Origin: Prorocentrum cordatum
Taxonomy: Eukaryota > Sar > Dinophyceae > Prorocentrales > Prorocentraceae
Length of the DNA stretch: 64,000 nucleotides
Direction: 5' to 3'
NCBI GenBank assembly: GCA_963575745.1
Contig: CAUYUJ010000774.1
Span: forward strand, 1-64,000
Position numbers and translations under genes: made by a program. The notes beneath the pieces were generated by a model, which saw nothing but the letters and a program-made list of their open reading frames with translations, ran no database searches and was not told where the DNA came from. Position 1 is the stretch's first letter. Every line of letters starts with the position of its first letter. Shown piece by piece: positions 1-9,590 of this stretch.

Positions 1-130
1 CTTGCGCGCAAGCCCACGCGCTCCCGAGACTGTTGGGCACTGTATGGCGAGGCCGCAGATCCTCGACCCCGGCAAGCCCGCGAACGCGCCCCCGGGAAGC
101 GCAGAAGCACACTGGCTCACGCTCCTTCCT

Positions 131-291
131 TTAGGTCGGGCATATCCTCCTACAGTTGGATCCGGGACGAAACACTAAAAATAGTCAAACCATACATCAA
201 AGACGGCCACACAATAACAGAACCATCGTCCCCTGACTGTGAGTTGACTAGTTCTGAATACTCCTCCTGTAGAGGGACATGCCCGACTCAA
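131..291. mobile_element. TIR element family A, copy 1
   Basis: About 160 bp. The left end TTAGGTCGGGCATATCCTCC and the right end, complement of TTGAGTCGGGCATGTCC, are inverted repeats of about 24 bp around an AT-richer middle with an AATAGTCAAA motif. The flanks resemble an 8-bp duplication (TCCTTCCT/CCCTTCCT). There is no coding capacity, so it is MITE-like. Confidence 0.7.
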
Positions 292-771
292 TCCCTTCCT
301 TCACGATACCTCCGCTTCACGGCACCACTCTACATCGCGTCCACCTCCACTTAACAGGGCGTGACACTTGGTGCACCTCAAATTTCCTTGCCGAGCGATG
401 AGAGCGCAATTGCTGCCACGCTCGAACAAACAACAGCACGCCATGAGGTTGCCTCTTTCCTCATGCGCCCAGGCATCCCAGCGCCTCCCAAGATCTCGCC
501 GGGATCCTTCCTCTGTGCCGTCCTTCCACACCTTCTCCCTTCCGTCAAACGGTACTTTCGTTGGTCCCCGGTGATGTGCTCCTGCCACGCCAGCAAAGAA
601 AAGTCACTCAGCAGGCCCGCAGAGGAGGTCCCCGAGAGGACCCCAAAAGAACATCCAAAAAGGCTTCCCGGAAGGCCCCCACAAAAGAGCATTCTTGAAT
701 GAAACACGAAGGCGGCTCCGCCTGCGGAAGCTCGGCGGAATTACAAGGTGCGCCCCCAAGAGATGGCTTGG
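292..771. other. Unique stretch, nothing recognised
   Basis: Short overlapping open frames on both strands with no recognisable motif or splice structure. I see nothing in it that I can name. Confidence 0.4.
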
Positions 772-990
772 GCCTCCTCCCCCTCCTCCTCCTCCTCCTC
801 CTCCTTCCTCCTCCTCCTCCTCCTCCTCCTTCCTCCTCTCCTCTCCTCCTCCTCCTCATCCTACCTCCTCCTCGCTTCTCTCCCCTCCACCCCCCCCCTC
901 CCCTTCCCCCTCCTCTCCTCCTCCTCATTCTCCTCCTCCTCCTGCTCCTCCTCCTCCTCCTCCTCTTCCTCCTCCTCCTCCTCCTCCACA
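772..990. repeat. (CCT)n-rich polypyrimidine tract
   Basis: About 220 bp of imperfect CCT/TCC triplets. Proline, serine or leucine runs in its frames are repeat by-products. Confidence 0.95.
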
Positions 991-1046
991 ATTACTCAAT
1001 ATGAAAATACTCTCCCTCTTCCCCTGTTGGCGTCCGGTGATGGCCG

Positions 1047-1362
1047 CGCATTCTCCGCGTACTGTTTTTTAACACACAGGATGCCCGGGAAATCCCGGGA
1101 AACGACTCTCGCTGAGGCGCCGGCGTCATTTTCGGGCCGAACGCCCCCCGCGTACTGTTTTTTTACACACAGGATTCCCGGGAAACGGGTTTTCGCCTGC
1201 GTTTTTTTATGATGCTCTCGCTGAGGCGCCGGCCTCATTTCTGCTCCCGAATCGTTCCGAATCGTGCTCCCGCTGCAGCGTGGGCCTCATTTTCGGATCG
1301 GTGTTTGGCCTCCGTCGTTCAGGATGGCGTTCTCGCCCTGGCGCGGGCCTCTTTCTCGCGCG
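1047..1362. repeat. Degenerate direct repeats
   Basis: The block CGCGTACTGTTTTTT plus ACACACAGGAT occurs at 1056 and 1150. The block CTCTCGCTGAGGCGCCGGC occurs at 1106 and 1215. Weaker versions ending in GGGCCTCATTTTC or GGGCCTCTTTCTC lie at about 1266 and 1332. Confidence 0.7.
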
Positions 1363-1385
1363 CCCATCCGCCCGCCACCACCGCG

Positions 1386-1880
1386 CCGCACCACCACCAC
1401 CACCACCACCACCACCACCACCACCACCACCACCACCACCACCATCACAACCACCACCAGCACCAGCACCACCACCAGCACGCACCACACCATCACCAGC
1501 ACCACCGCGCCGCACGAACAACCACACCACCACACCACCACACCACCACCACCCACCACCACCGCACAACAACCACCAGCACCATCACAACACCACATTC
1601 CCGTTCCATGCCACAGCAACGCGATCACCCCGCACACATTCACACCACGCAACCACCAACCACACCACGCACCTACCCCCACCTACCACCATCACATCAC
1701 CACACCGCACCATCCATCCCAGCTCCAGCACCATCACCATCACCATCACCAATCACCATCATATGCCGTTACACTCATAGCACCATCACCACCATCACCA
1801 GCAACCATCACCCAGCACCAGCACCCACCGCCAGCACACCCCCACCACCACCCACAACCAAAACAACCACGCACGCACGC
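1386..1880. repeat. (CAC)n tract
   Basis: Near-perfect CAC triplets to about 1443, then CAC/CAT/CAA-rich sequence to about 1880. It lies just downstream of the CYP51 stop on the minus strand. Confidence 0.93.
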
Positions 1881-1932
1881 ACGCATGCGCACCACCACCC
1901 ACTACGCACGCGCGCGCGGCGCCACAGGTCCG

Positions 1933-3729
1933 CTACGACACGCGTCCGCGGATAGAGAAAATCAGCGCCATGGTAAGGGATGGGAGGGAGGGGTAGGACG
2001 TCAGATATGACGCGAGCGCACCTAGCTTGTCCCTCCCCCTCCCCCTCCCCCTCCCCCAGGGGGGGGGTGGCGGCAAAGGAGGGGGAGGAACGTGCACCTT
2101 TTGTGCCCCTCTGGGGCCCCCAAGGTGCACGAGCGGTGCGCACCTCGTCGCCCCCCCTCCCCTCCCTGTGCCTCGTGCCCCCGTCGCTGCGCCACGCCCG
2201 CGTGGCCACACGCGTGGTCGCTGGGCTTTCCCAGGGGCCCGCCACCTCGTACCGCTGCAGCATGTGCGAGATGGCGCATGCGACCTGGAGGTAGCCGAAC
2301 TCCTGCCCCTTGCATAGCCGCCGGCCTCCGCCAAAAGGGATGAACTGGTACTCCCGGGGCGGGCTGATCTCGTGCTGGCCCCCGCTCGTCCGGAGGAAGC
2401 GCCAGGGCTTGAACTCCTCCGCCTGGGGGTAGATCTCCTCGAGCATGTTGCCGACGTTCGGCGACACGGCGACCACGGAGCCCCGGGGAATGCTCTTCCC
2501 CTTGAACTTGATGTCGGCCTCGACCGTCCTCATCAGCAGCATGAGCGGCGGGTGCATCCTCAGCACCTCCATCATCACGCTCTTCAGCTTCTTCATCTTC
2601 TTGTAGGCCGAATACGTGAACTTGCCACCCTCGAGGCACTCCCTCTGCTCCTCCCGCAGCTCGCGCGCGAGGGCGGGCCGCGACATGACCTCCAGCGCGG
2701 TCCAGGCTGTCGTGATGGAGCTGTTGTGCATCCCCCCGAAGAAGGCGGCGATCAAGAAACCGACGATTTCCTCGTCCGAGATGGGACGACCGTCGGGATA
2801 GGTGGAGGTCATCACGCTCCACAGGAAGTCCGACTCCGTGTCCACAGCGCCGCTCGCCAGCTTCGCCCGTCGCCCCTTGAGGATCGGCAGAACAAAGGCG
2901 GACATCTCCCGCCGCGCGGCGTCCCTGTTCCAGTGCCTCGTGCAGGGGAAGTGCGGCATAAAGACCGAGAGCGGCAGCATGCCCTGCTCGAGCGTGTGCA
3001 AGAGGTGGCTCACGGAGTGGCCTCCGTGGTGGTTCGAATGCAACATCTCCCGCATCTCCGTGCCCATGAGGCAGCGGACCGCGGTCCGGGTCATCAGCTC
3101 CGTCATGGAGTCCCTGACGTCGATGGTGCCCGCAACGCCCCACTCCTCGTCGAAAAACTGCGACACCTCGTCGTCCAGCGTGCCGCAATAGCCCGCAAGG
3201 CAACTCTCCGTCAACCGCTCGCGGATAAATCTGAGCTGGGCCATGCGGGTGTGGTAGTCCGCGTCGTAGAGCACCTGCAAACAATGCCCCGGGAGAAACA
3301 CGTGAATCTACAGATTCCCAAATGCTAAAGATTTGTTCAACATATTTTGTGGATGATCGTCTTCTCCGCCACTTCAAACATTTTCCTATGTTTTTGTGGG
3401 AGCCGTCGTTTAGGTGTGTGTGTGTGTGTTTGTGTGCGTCGGTGCTGATTGCTCCATCCTGAACCTTGGGCCCGAAGATCGGGATCATGAAGGAGTACAT
3501 CTTGGCCTGGTCGAGGTACTTGTCGCTCGTGAAGAAGAACTCCTGCCCCTGCTCCCCGACGAGGAACACGAACTCCTTGGCGAGCATGTTAACCTTGAAG
3601 ATCTCGCCGTGCTTCTTGTACCCCAGCCTGATGAGCTCCAGGGGGTCCTTCAGGAACTGCACCAGGCCTCCAAGGACAGGCAGGCGCGTCGTGAACGTCG
3701 GAGGCGCATTTCGATTCTTCAGCCACTTC
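1933..3729 (-). CDS. CYP51: CYP51-type sterol 14-alpha-demethylase (cytochrome P450), 5' exon missing
   Basis: Haem-thiolate monooxygenase that removes the 14-alpha methyl group of sterol precursors, normally ER-anchored. Three exons are supported, read on the minus strand: 3729-3465, 3274-2246 and 2025-1933. They splice in phase 0 to about 461 residues. Seen: the N-terminal APP..LPVLG..FLKDP block; IPIFGPK joined to VLYDADY across the first junction; GMLPLSVFMPHFP; the I-helix SDEEIVGFLIAAFFGGMHNSS; EVLRMHPPLMLLMR with the ExxR motif; AVSPNVG; and the haem loop FIPFGGGRRLCKGQEFG with the cysteine ligand. All follow the CYP51 pattern. CYP51s are about 480-500 residues, so some 30 N-terminal residues including the membrane anchor are missing. 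An in-frame stop lies just upstream of an AG|G acceptor at 3730-3731, so an earlier exon must exist, but I could not find it. The last exon (ending SIRGRVS, stop 1935-1933) is less certain. No frameshift is visible in the two main exons. Confidence 0.87.
2026..2245 (-). other. Probable last CYP51 intron, carrying a repeated insert
   Basis: The haem-domain exon ends at QRYE with GAG|GTGGCG. A phase-0 acceptor, ACAAG|CTAGG, restores a CYP51-like tail (SLTMALIFSIRGRVS, then stop) at the expected distance. The intron is about 220 bp, contains a C-run tract at 2036-2067, and includes a GTGCACC...GGTGCAC segment (2092-2150) with a relative at about 16705-16775. A transcript would be needed to fix the acceptor. 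Confidence 0.5.
3275..3464 (-). other. CYP51 intron between the two main exons
   Basis: A 190-bp intron with donor AAG|GT and acceptor TTTGCAG|G. Removing it joins FGPK to VLYDA in phase 0, as the CYP51 alignment requires. The intron holds a short (GT)n run on the plus strand at 3415-3436. Both ends read AG|G, a boundary repeat often reported in dinoflagellate introns. Confidence 0.82.
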
Positions 3730-3778
3730 CTCACGGATCAACACAAACATTGCATACACTTACGATCAGGAACTTTTG

Positions 3779-3964
3779 CGCAGCGTGTCGCGGCGGTGGC
3801 CCAGACGGCACCTGTGTTACACTGCGAGCTGCAAGCGTGTCGCTCCGCTCCGCGGAGCAGGAGGTTCTGAAATGCTCGAGACGTCGACGCTTGGAAACGG
3901 AGATGCGGTCAGCGTGCCGCGCCGAAGCGCGGTGGGCTAGAACCGGCGGAACGACACGCTATGC
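3779..3964. mobile_element. TIR element family L, copy 1, interrupted at its end by family A
   Basis: The ends GCGCAGCGTGTCG and CGACACGCTATGC form imperfect inverted repeats. The interior includes GCGCCGAAGCGCGGTGGGC. A second copy at 15725-16165 lacks the family A insertion but carries a family G insertion instead. Confidence 0.55.
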
Positions 3965-4121
3965 TTCGGTCGGGCCTGTCCTCCTACAGGCATATTTTGG
4001 AAGAGGAATAAGAAGTAGCCAACAAATCCTCAAACATACTCAAAACGGCACGAACGTTGTCCCCAAACTATTTTTTATATGTTTGGAATGTTCCTGCTGT
4101 AGAGGGACACGCCCGACTTAA
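3965..4121. mobile_element. TIR element family A, copy 2, perfect 8-bp target duplication
   Basis: The 157-bp element starts TTCGGTCGGGCCTGTCC and ends GGGACACGCCCGACTTAA. It is flanked by CGCTATGC on both sides (3957-3964 and 4122-4129), a perfect 8-bp duplication. The interior is AT-rich. An 8-bp duplication suits hAT-like transposition; 8-9 bp would also suit Mutator-like. Confidence 0.82.
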
Positions 4122-4152
4122 CGCTATGCCACAAAAACACCTGACCGTTGTC

Positions 4153-4276
4153 TTCCGGAAGGCCGCACGGATTTCTTCTAGGATCAGCGCGTAGCGCGCC
4201 AGGGGCGGTGCTGACGGCGCTGCCAGGGGGGGGGGCCCAGCGCCGAACCGAGAAACCGGCGCGGACCTCCTGAAGT
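4153..4276. mobile_element. TIR element family K, copy 1
   Basis: The inverted ends CCGGAAGGCCGCACGGATTT and CGGCGCGGACCTCCTGAAG surround a GC-rich middle. Relatives are at 15434, 34963 and 50664, with a weak left half at 16880. Confidence 0.55.
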
Positions 4277-4426
4277 TTCTGCCGTTCTGGCCCACCCGGC
4301 AGGTTGGGAATCTTAGATTTGTGTCTGTTTGTTTGCTTCTGCGGGTATATATAAACAATATAACTGTTATTATTGTCGTTCGGATTATTCGTGCTATTCT
4401 GACCAATATTATCACTCACGAAACAC
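4277..4426. other. AT-richer unique spacer
   Basis: Contains TATATATAAACAATATAACT near 4346, unusually AT-rich for this window. A frame on the minus strand has a hydrophobic run, but nothing ties it to the missing CYP51 anchor exon. Confidence 0.3.
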
Positions 4427-4762
4427 ATTTCCGACCCGCTTCGCACACCCTGCATACCGCGGCCGCCAGGCACGAAGCTGGGCGCCCGAGTTACCCGGGG
4501 TAACTCGGGCCCGGGGTAACGCGGGTTCGGACTCCCGAAACACGAACCCGAGTTAGCCCTGACCCGAGTTACCCCTGATGATGTGGGGCTCTGGGCGCCC
4601 GAATTACCCGGGGTAACTCGGGCCTGGGGTAACGCGGGTTCGGACTCCCGAGAAACGAACCCGAGTTCACCCTGACCCGAGTTACCCCATGATGATTCGG
4701 GGCTCTGGAAATTTCCGACCCGCTTCGCACACCCTGCATACCGCGGCCGCCAGGCCCGAAGC
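4427..4762. mobile_element. Fold-back element family F, doublet 1, between 52-bp direct repeats
   Basis: Two tandem units of about 110 bp (4484-4590, 4597-4703). Each starts CCCGA(A/G)TTACCCGGGGTAA and ends with its approximate complement, with an inner AACTCGGGTTCG-type hairpin. The pair is bracketed by a nearly identical 52-bp sequence at 4427-4478 and 4710-4761, beginning ATTTCCGACCCGCTTCGCAC. Confidence 0.7.
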
Positions 4763-4903
4763 GTGCCGGTGCCCCCTGGGTGTGCGGCCTCGTGCCTTCG
4801 ACGAATGGCGGCCGCATGCCGCGGCCGCCGGCGCCCCGAGGCTGCCGGTGCTCCCGGGAGCTCCCGCCGCGCCCTTCTCGGATGGCGGGGGCCTCTCGTG
4901 ACT

Positions 4904-5062
4904 GCCTACCAAACCACCCCAACCCAACCCGAAGACCCGAATTTCGGGTTGGGGGGGGGTGCGGGATCCATGTGTTTTCTCAGCGTTCCCCGACCCCCCC
5001 CCCAACTGGAAGTGGAGGGCAAATCGGGGCCTTCGGGTTGGGTTGGGGTGGTTTGGTGGGCG
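4904..5062. mobile_element. TIR element family R
   Basis: The arms CTACCAAACCACCCCAACCC and GGGTTGGGGTGGTTTGGTGG form an inverted repeat of about 35 bp, extending into AACCCGAAG/CTTCGGGTT. About 160 bp, single copy in this window. Confidence 0.65.
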
Positions 5063-5325
5063 ATGATCTCGGAGCAGAGCATAGATTCTCCTTCGGTTCC
5101 TGAGGGCATAGGCGCCCACCACGACGGCGGTGACGCCCGCCGGGACGGCCACCGCGAGGGAGCTTGCGAGGGGCGAGGGGCAGCGAGAGGGGAGGCGCCG
5201 ACCGCGGATAGATCGGCGATGTGCCCCCGATAGAATGCATCCGCTCGTTCCTGGGCGGGGTGGGGCTATCAGACCCCTCTCGGCAATCAATGGGCGATTG
5301 GGGGTCGATGCATCGCCCCTTATTT
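5063..5325. other. Spacer with a short dispersed repeat
   Basis: The segment TGGGCGATTGGGGGTCGATG (5291) recurs at 37885 next to the scaffold gap. No coding signal is recognised. Confidence 0.35.
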
Positions 5326-5526
5326 GGCGGCGGGCGAGGGGGCGGAGAAGCGAGTGGGGGCGGGCCTTCTTAGAAGGCTCGGAAAACCCTGGGCTTTCTG
5401 ACAAGTTTTCTAAGCCTTCCTGGAAGACACGGGTAACCAACCTCTGAAGGCCCGAGGGCTTCCGAGAAGTCCCGCCGCCTGCTGAGAAGGCCTTCCCCTT
5501 CTCATGCCCCCCCCTCGCTCGCCGCC
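5326..5526. mobile_element. Possible TIR element family S
   Basis: GGCGGCGGGCGAGGGGGCGG at the left and the complement of CCCCCCCTCGCTCGCCGCC at the right are inverted repeats. Inside, GGCCTTCTTAGAAGGC and GAGAAGGCCTTC are further palindromic blocks. Confidence 0.42.
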
Positions 5527-5559
5527 GACCTGAGCCTATCTCCCCCCCATCGCTGCCCC

Positions 5560-5870
5560 TGGATGGGGCTGCTGGACTCCGTCCTGACCATGGCGCCGCT
5601 CGGCCGTGGAGGCGCCCGCGGCGGCTGCGGCCCACGCCCTGCTGGGCGCGCCGGGCCTCGGGCTGCGGTCCGCGGCTGCTCGAGCCCGGGGCCAGAACGG
5701 CTGCAGCGACGGGGACGCGCCTGCCGCGGCCGCTGGGTCGCCCTGCGCTGCCTCGCTCTCGGGATCCGATGGCACCTCGTCGCCCGCTGGCGCTAGCTGG
5801 GCCCTCGCGGCGATGGCCTTGGTCAGGCGGTGCTTGTGGCGATAGTCAGGGTCCGTGGTGTTCTCCGGAG
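5560..5870 (-). CDS. Possible coding exon, unknown product
   Basis: I do not recognise this. The minus-strand frame runs about 100 codons through DPDYRHKHRLTKAIAARAQ, then an Ala/Pro/Gly-rich acidic stretch. Third codon positions are overwhelmingly G or C and the leading part is not low-complexity, unlike most open frames in the window. It ends into a (GGA)n run near 5868-5890. There is no clear start or confident splice sites. It could equally be a chance frame in GC-rich DNA or a piece of a mobile element. Confidence 0.25.
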
Positions 5871-6128
5871 GAGGAGGAGGAGGAGGACGAGGAGGAACCA
5901 AAGAACGAACGAATCACCACTGCGGACCATCGTCCGGGCCTACCAGGCTGAGACCAGGTGGGGGGGGCCATGGCCTGCCGGAAGTGAAAGCATACGCATG
6001 CACCATGCCTGCGAGACGAGCAGCTAGTCAAGACGGGGGAGGGAGGCCGAGGACAAGGGAGATGAGGAGGGACTTTCAATGTCCCGCACGTGATCTCTTC
6101 CTTGCTTGCACCGCTTGGGGCCTTTGGC

Positions 6129-6330
6129 CGCCCGCAATCGGTATGGAACACATTGGTACGATGCCCAACATAACATGTTGCCCAAAACCGACAGCGACCG
6201 CTATTGGGCAGGCGAGCTTGTGTTTCAAATGAACATCGGCCGCGGCGGCGCCGACGGCGAACCCTGTTCAGACTGAGTAAGAACTGCTGTTGGACTTTGC
6301 AATCGTGTGTAGGCAACATTGAAATCCATA
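6129..6330. mobile_element. TIR element family G, copy 1 (diverged)
   Basis: Follows the family G plan: ATCGGTATGGAACACATTGG at the left, GATGCCCAACA...TGTTGCCC inside, a GGCCGCGGCGGCGCCGACGG core and a CTGTTGG right arm. The right terminus is degraded. Confidence 0.6.
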
Positions 6331-6610
6331 TCCAGGGCGCCGCAAGGCCGAGGCGCACTGGATATGGGATATGGATAAAGATCTAACCTCTATGGGTCTC
6401 TAGAGTCCCCCCCATCATCGAAACGAATACGGCACCCTTAATGACGAACTGGGGCCCCAGCAATCATGGAAACTCCGCCGACCCCTCTTGCCGGGGGTGA
6501 CAAGGCGTGTGAGACATTTGGCTGTCCCCCTCCCCCTTTCTCCCTCCCCCTCGTCTCCCAAATCGGCTCGAGCCAGCTGGGCCCGAACCCCGAGCAAGCA
6601 CCACTGGAGC
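6331..6610. other. Spacer, no gene seen
   Basis: Mixed sequence between two family G copies. No motif recognised. Confidence 0.4.
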
Positions 6611-6817
6611 TTTTGGACGCCCGAAATGGGTACGGAAAGAATGGGCACTATGCCCAACAACAAATGTTGTCCCAAGCCAACAGCGGCCGCTGTTGGGCAG
6701 GCGGCCTTCTGTCTCGGATGGACACGGGCCGCGGCGGCGTGGACAGCGAGTCCTGCTCAAACTGAACAGGATCCGCTGTTGGGCATTGTACCCATTCTTT
6801 CCGTGCCCATCTCGGGG
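6611..6817. mobile_element. TIR element family G, copy 2
   Basis: Starts TTTTGGACGCCCGAAATGGG, continues GTACGGAAAGAATGGG, and ends with the complement, CCCATTCTTTCCGTGCCCAT. The interior has nested CCCAACA/TGTTGGG pairs. About 207 bp, no coding capacity. Confidence 0.75.
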
Positions 6818-6835
6818 GGAGGCAAGAGGAGGCAG

Positions 6836-6888
6836 GAGGAGGAGGAGGAGGAGGAGGAGGAGGAGGAGGAGGAGGAGGAGGAGGAGGA
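6836..6888. repeat. (GGA)n microsatellite
   Basis: About 17 near-perfect GGA triplets directly after the family G element. Confidence 0.95.
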
Positions 6889-7299
6889 TCGTCCCTCCCT
6901 CTCCGCAGTCTTCCCCCCCCGTGTCTGGGCCGCGCGCCGGCCGCTGCGACGCCGCGGCGAAGAGGCGGCCCCACCGCGCGGCGGGTAGCCGAGCGCAGGG
7001 CGCAACACATCTCGGCGGGCCGAAGGGCCGCGCGGCGGGTCGCCTCCCGGGCGCCCTCCGCGGCGCTGCAGGAGCCTCGAGGCGTGGCGCCCACATCGCC
7101 TAAAATCACGTGCCGCCCTCGCTGCGGCGCTCCAGGCGCCCAGGGCGCCTCCGGGCCCATCGGAGGGCCACTGCGGGGGGGGGGGGACCTCCCTGGGCGA
7201 GGGCGGGGGAGCGATGCGGGCGCAGGGCGGCGGTCGGTGCGCTCGGCGCGGCGAGGGGCTCGGCGGAGGCCGGGCGTGCGGCCTTAAAACAGGGCTAGG

Positions 7300-7425
7300 A
7301 TCGGGATAAGTCGCTCCAGAGCGTTCCGGAGCGCTCTCAGAGCGTTCCGGAACGCTCTGGAGCGGCCGCGGCGCCCAATACATCCTCCAAACCCGCCGAT
7401 TCTCAGAGATTTCGAATTACCCCGA
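7300..7425. mobile_element. Palindromic element family M, copy 1
   Basis: Repeated AGAGCGTTCCGGAACGCTCT palindromes followed by GGCCGCGGCGCCC and CAGAGATTTCGAATTACC. Relatives: 13000-13110 (opposite orientation), 24385-24452 and 47575-47690. Confidence 0.6.
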
Positions 7426-8290
7426 TCCGATTTTGTCCCGATCTTCGCGTCGTTTTAGGCCTTGCAGCCGAGGCCAGTCGCCATGGAGTCGCCGAGCGGC
7501 TACTGCAGGAGTTCTTCGACACAGCCCTTCTGTTCAGAGGAGCGGAGGCGCGATCGCTTTGTCGGAAGACGTACTCGCTGGCCTAAGCGCGAAGACGGCG
7601 CAGCATGGACAGTCACCCGCGTCTGCTCCAAGTTTCCCGTCTGGGTCAAAGAGCGAGTGCCCACAGCAGTATGCTGCAATATCTGTTGAGGGTTGTCGCA
7701 CACATCTGCATCTGTGATTTTCGCCTGGCATTTTGTTAAGGCCGCTGGCAAGCAGTTCAATTCACGGCCGGCACTTCTGTACTTGCTTCCTCCACGGCAA
7801 TTGGGTGGCTGCGTGCAGTGTGACAGCGTGTCTTTCAAGGGCTTGATTTGTATTGTCAGCTGTAGCTTTCATTTTCCACCTTGGGGCATTGTGGTTTCGC
7901 TCGATTGAAATAAGGTGAACACATTTGCATGTGGGCGGTGTGGAGGAACACGATCACTTCGCGCTTGTGCCGGTACAGTGCCTCGTGGTCTCGCACGGCT
8001 TCCCTTTCGTCTCGGCGCTGGAGGAGGTCGGGGTGGCGGGCAGCGTAGAATCATAAGACATCGTCTTGGAGCCATTCCCACTCCCCCTTGTCTCCAAAAT
8101 GCCATTCTTGAAGGGGCCCTGGGGCACACAAATGAATAGACACAATAACATGATTCCCCATATTTTCCCACATTTCCTGGGTTTTGTCTTCCCCCCCACT
8201 TCCCATATTTTCCCATGTTTTCTGGGAGTCGACAACTCATTGTGTCTGTGTGTTTTTTTTCCCTCCGGAATTCTATGGGAGGGGGAAGCT
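7426..8290. other. Unique stretch, no gene recognised
   Basis: Short open frames only, of 60-110 codons, on both strands without family motifs. Around 8140-8220 there is T-rich sequence with CCCATATTTTCCCA repeated twice. Confidence 0.4.
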
Positions 8291-8294
8291 CGTC

Positions 8295-8960
8295 AGCGCC
8301 CCCCCCGGGGCCTCGGGAGCCCCCCCCCCAAAAAGCCCCAAGACCGCCCAATGCAGGGCCCAGGCAGAGCGCCAGGACAGTCGAAGAGAGTGCCATGACG
8401 GCCAAGGGTAACCCCACGACAATCCGGAAGATGGCTTCAGGATGGCCCAAGAGGCCCCCAAGACAGCCCAAAAAGCGCCTCCTGAGGATCGCCGAAAGGG
8501 GCCCCGAGAGGCCAAACTCACCCCTTTCCTTTTGGAAACAAGCGTCTATGTTTGAGCACGTTGGCATTTTTCGTTTCGACAGCCACCACGACGGCCCCAG
8601 TGGCCCCCAAGAGGTCATCCCAAGACGGCCCATAATGCCTCCAAGAGGGCCCCAAGACGATCCAAGAGGGCCCAAAGACAGACCCAGGGCCCCCCAAGAT
8701 GGCCCAAGAAGGGCTCCAAGAAAGCCCAAGAGGGAGAATACGAACTGACATTTCGAGCCTTTCCCAACAATGTGGCCCCTCAAGCCCCCCAGAAGCCCCC
8801 GAGGGCCCTCCAAGAGACCCCAAGAGGCCTCCAATACGCTCCCTAGAAGCCCCCGGAGGCCCCCACGAGGCCCCCAGAAGCCTCCCACATGTCCCAAAGA
8901 GTTCTCCAAGAGGCCCACGAGAGGCATCCCAAGAGACCCCCAGCTTCATTCAGAAGGCTC
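8295..8960. repeat. Degenerate GGCCCCAAGAGG-type minisatellite
   Basis: Irregular units of about 12-30 bp around CCCAAGAGG, interrupted by GAACTGACATTTCGAGC at about 8744, which recurs at 9666. Opposite-strand versions fill 32990-33245, 58060-58720 and 59660-60090. Long Gly/Leu/Trp-rich open frames on the minus strand are by-products. Confidence 0.75.
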
Positions 8961-9059
8961 CTGACACAAAATGTGACTTCCACGATTGTCTCAAACTCTC
9001 ATTCCTTGTATGGGTCGGCGGACTGGCGTAAGCCACTTGGATAATTATTTTGTCCGCAG

Positions 9060-9372
9060 CACCTGCCGCACAACAACGACAAATATTAGGACGACGATTA
9101 TGACAACGACCACGATACGACGACGAGTACGACTACAACTACGACTACGACTACAACCACGACTACGGTCACGACTACGATCGCGACTACAATCACGATT
9201 ACAATCACGATTGCAACCACGACTACAATCACGATTACAGCCACAACGACTGAGTCCTGTTGCAACCCCATGAGAAGATGCTCATGTATCCTCTAGCGTG
9301 TAGTATAGCCAACGATTGAACAATCCCTGGGGAACAGACCCCCAAACCTTATCCAGCCCGCCCAAACAATCT
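9060..9372. repeat. GACTAC-rich tract plus 100-bp tail, copy 1
   Basis: A CGA/CTA hexamer-like tract (9065-9250) is followed by GAAGATGCTCATGTATCCTC and a further 80 bp ending in CCAGCCCGCCCAAACAAT. The same two-part block recurs at 10055-10322. Confidence 0.75.
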
Positions 9373-9590
9373 GCCGACCCTGTCGGCGTGCGCTCGGTCG
9401 ACGCATCCGTTGTCTTCTTTCCCTGCGTCTCCGTCGCCCCCTTTCCCTGTACCCTCCGCTTCAAGCCTGCCAGCGAGAGAAAACCGTAGCAACGTCGTAC
9501 ATAAGTCGAAGGGAAGCCCCTTCCCTTTGATCCCTCCCCCGCCGAAGGGGGGGGGGGTCCCGGGGGGGGGTCAGATACGAATCCGCCCCT
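9373..9590. other. Spacer, no gene seen
   Basis: Contains G- and C-runs near 9540-9570. No motif recognised. Confidence 0.4.

Noticed and set aside
1808-1932. Continuation of the CYP51 minus-strand frame past the haem domain into the CAC region
   Set aside because: Read-through of the last intron in another frame; it becomes Arg/Val/Gly-rich repeat translation and has no P450 similarity.
4350-4415. Missing membrane-anchor exon of CYP51
   Set aside because: A hydrophobic minus-strand stretch exists, but no donor site joins it in phase to the acceptor at 3730, and the same frame continues through element sequence.
7869-8927. 350-codon Gly/Leu/Trp-rich minus-strand frame resembling a membrane or structural protein
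   Set aside because: It follows the degenerate CCCAAGAGG minisatellite, which appears in both orientations elsewhere with equally open frames.
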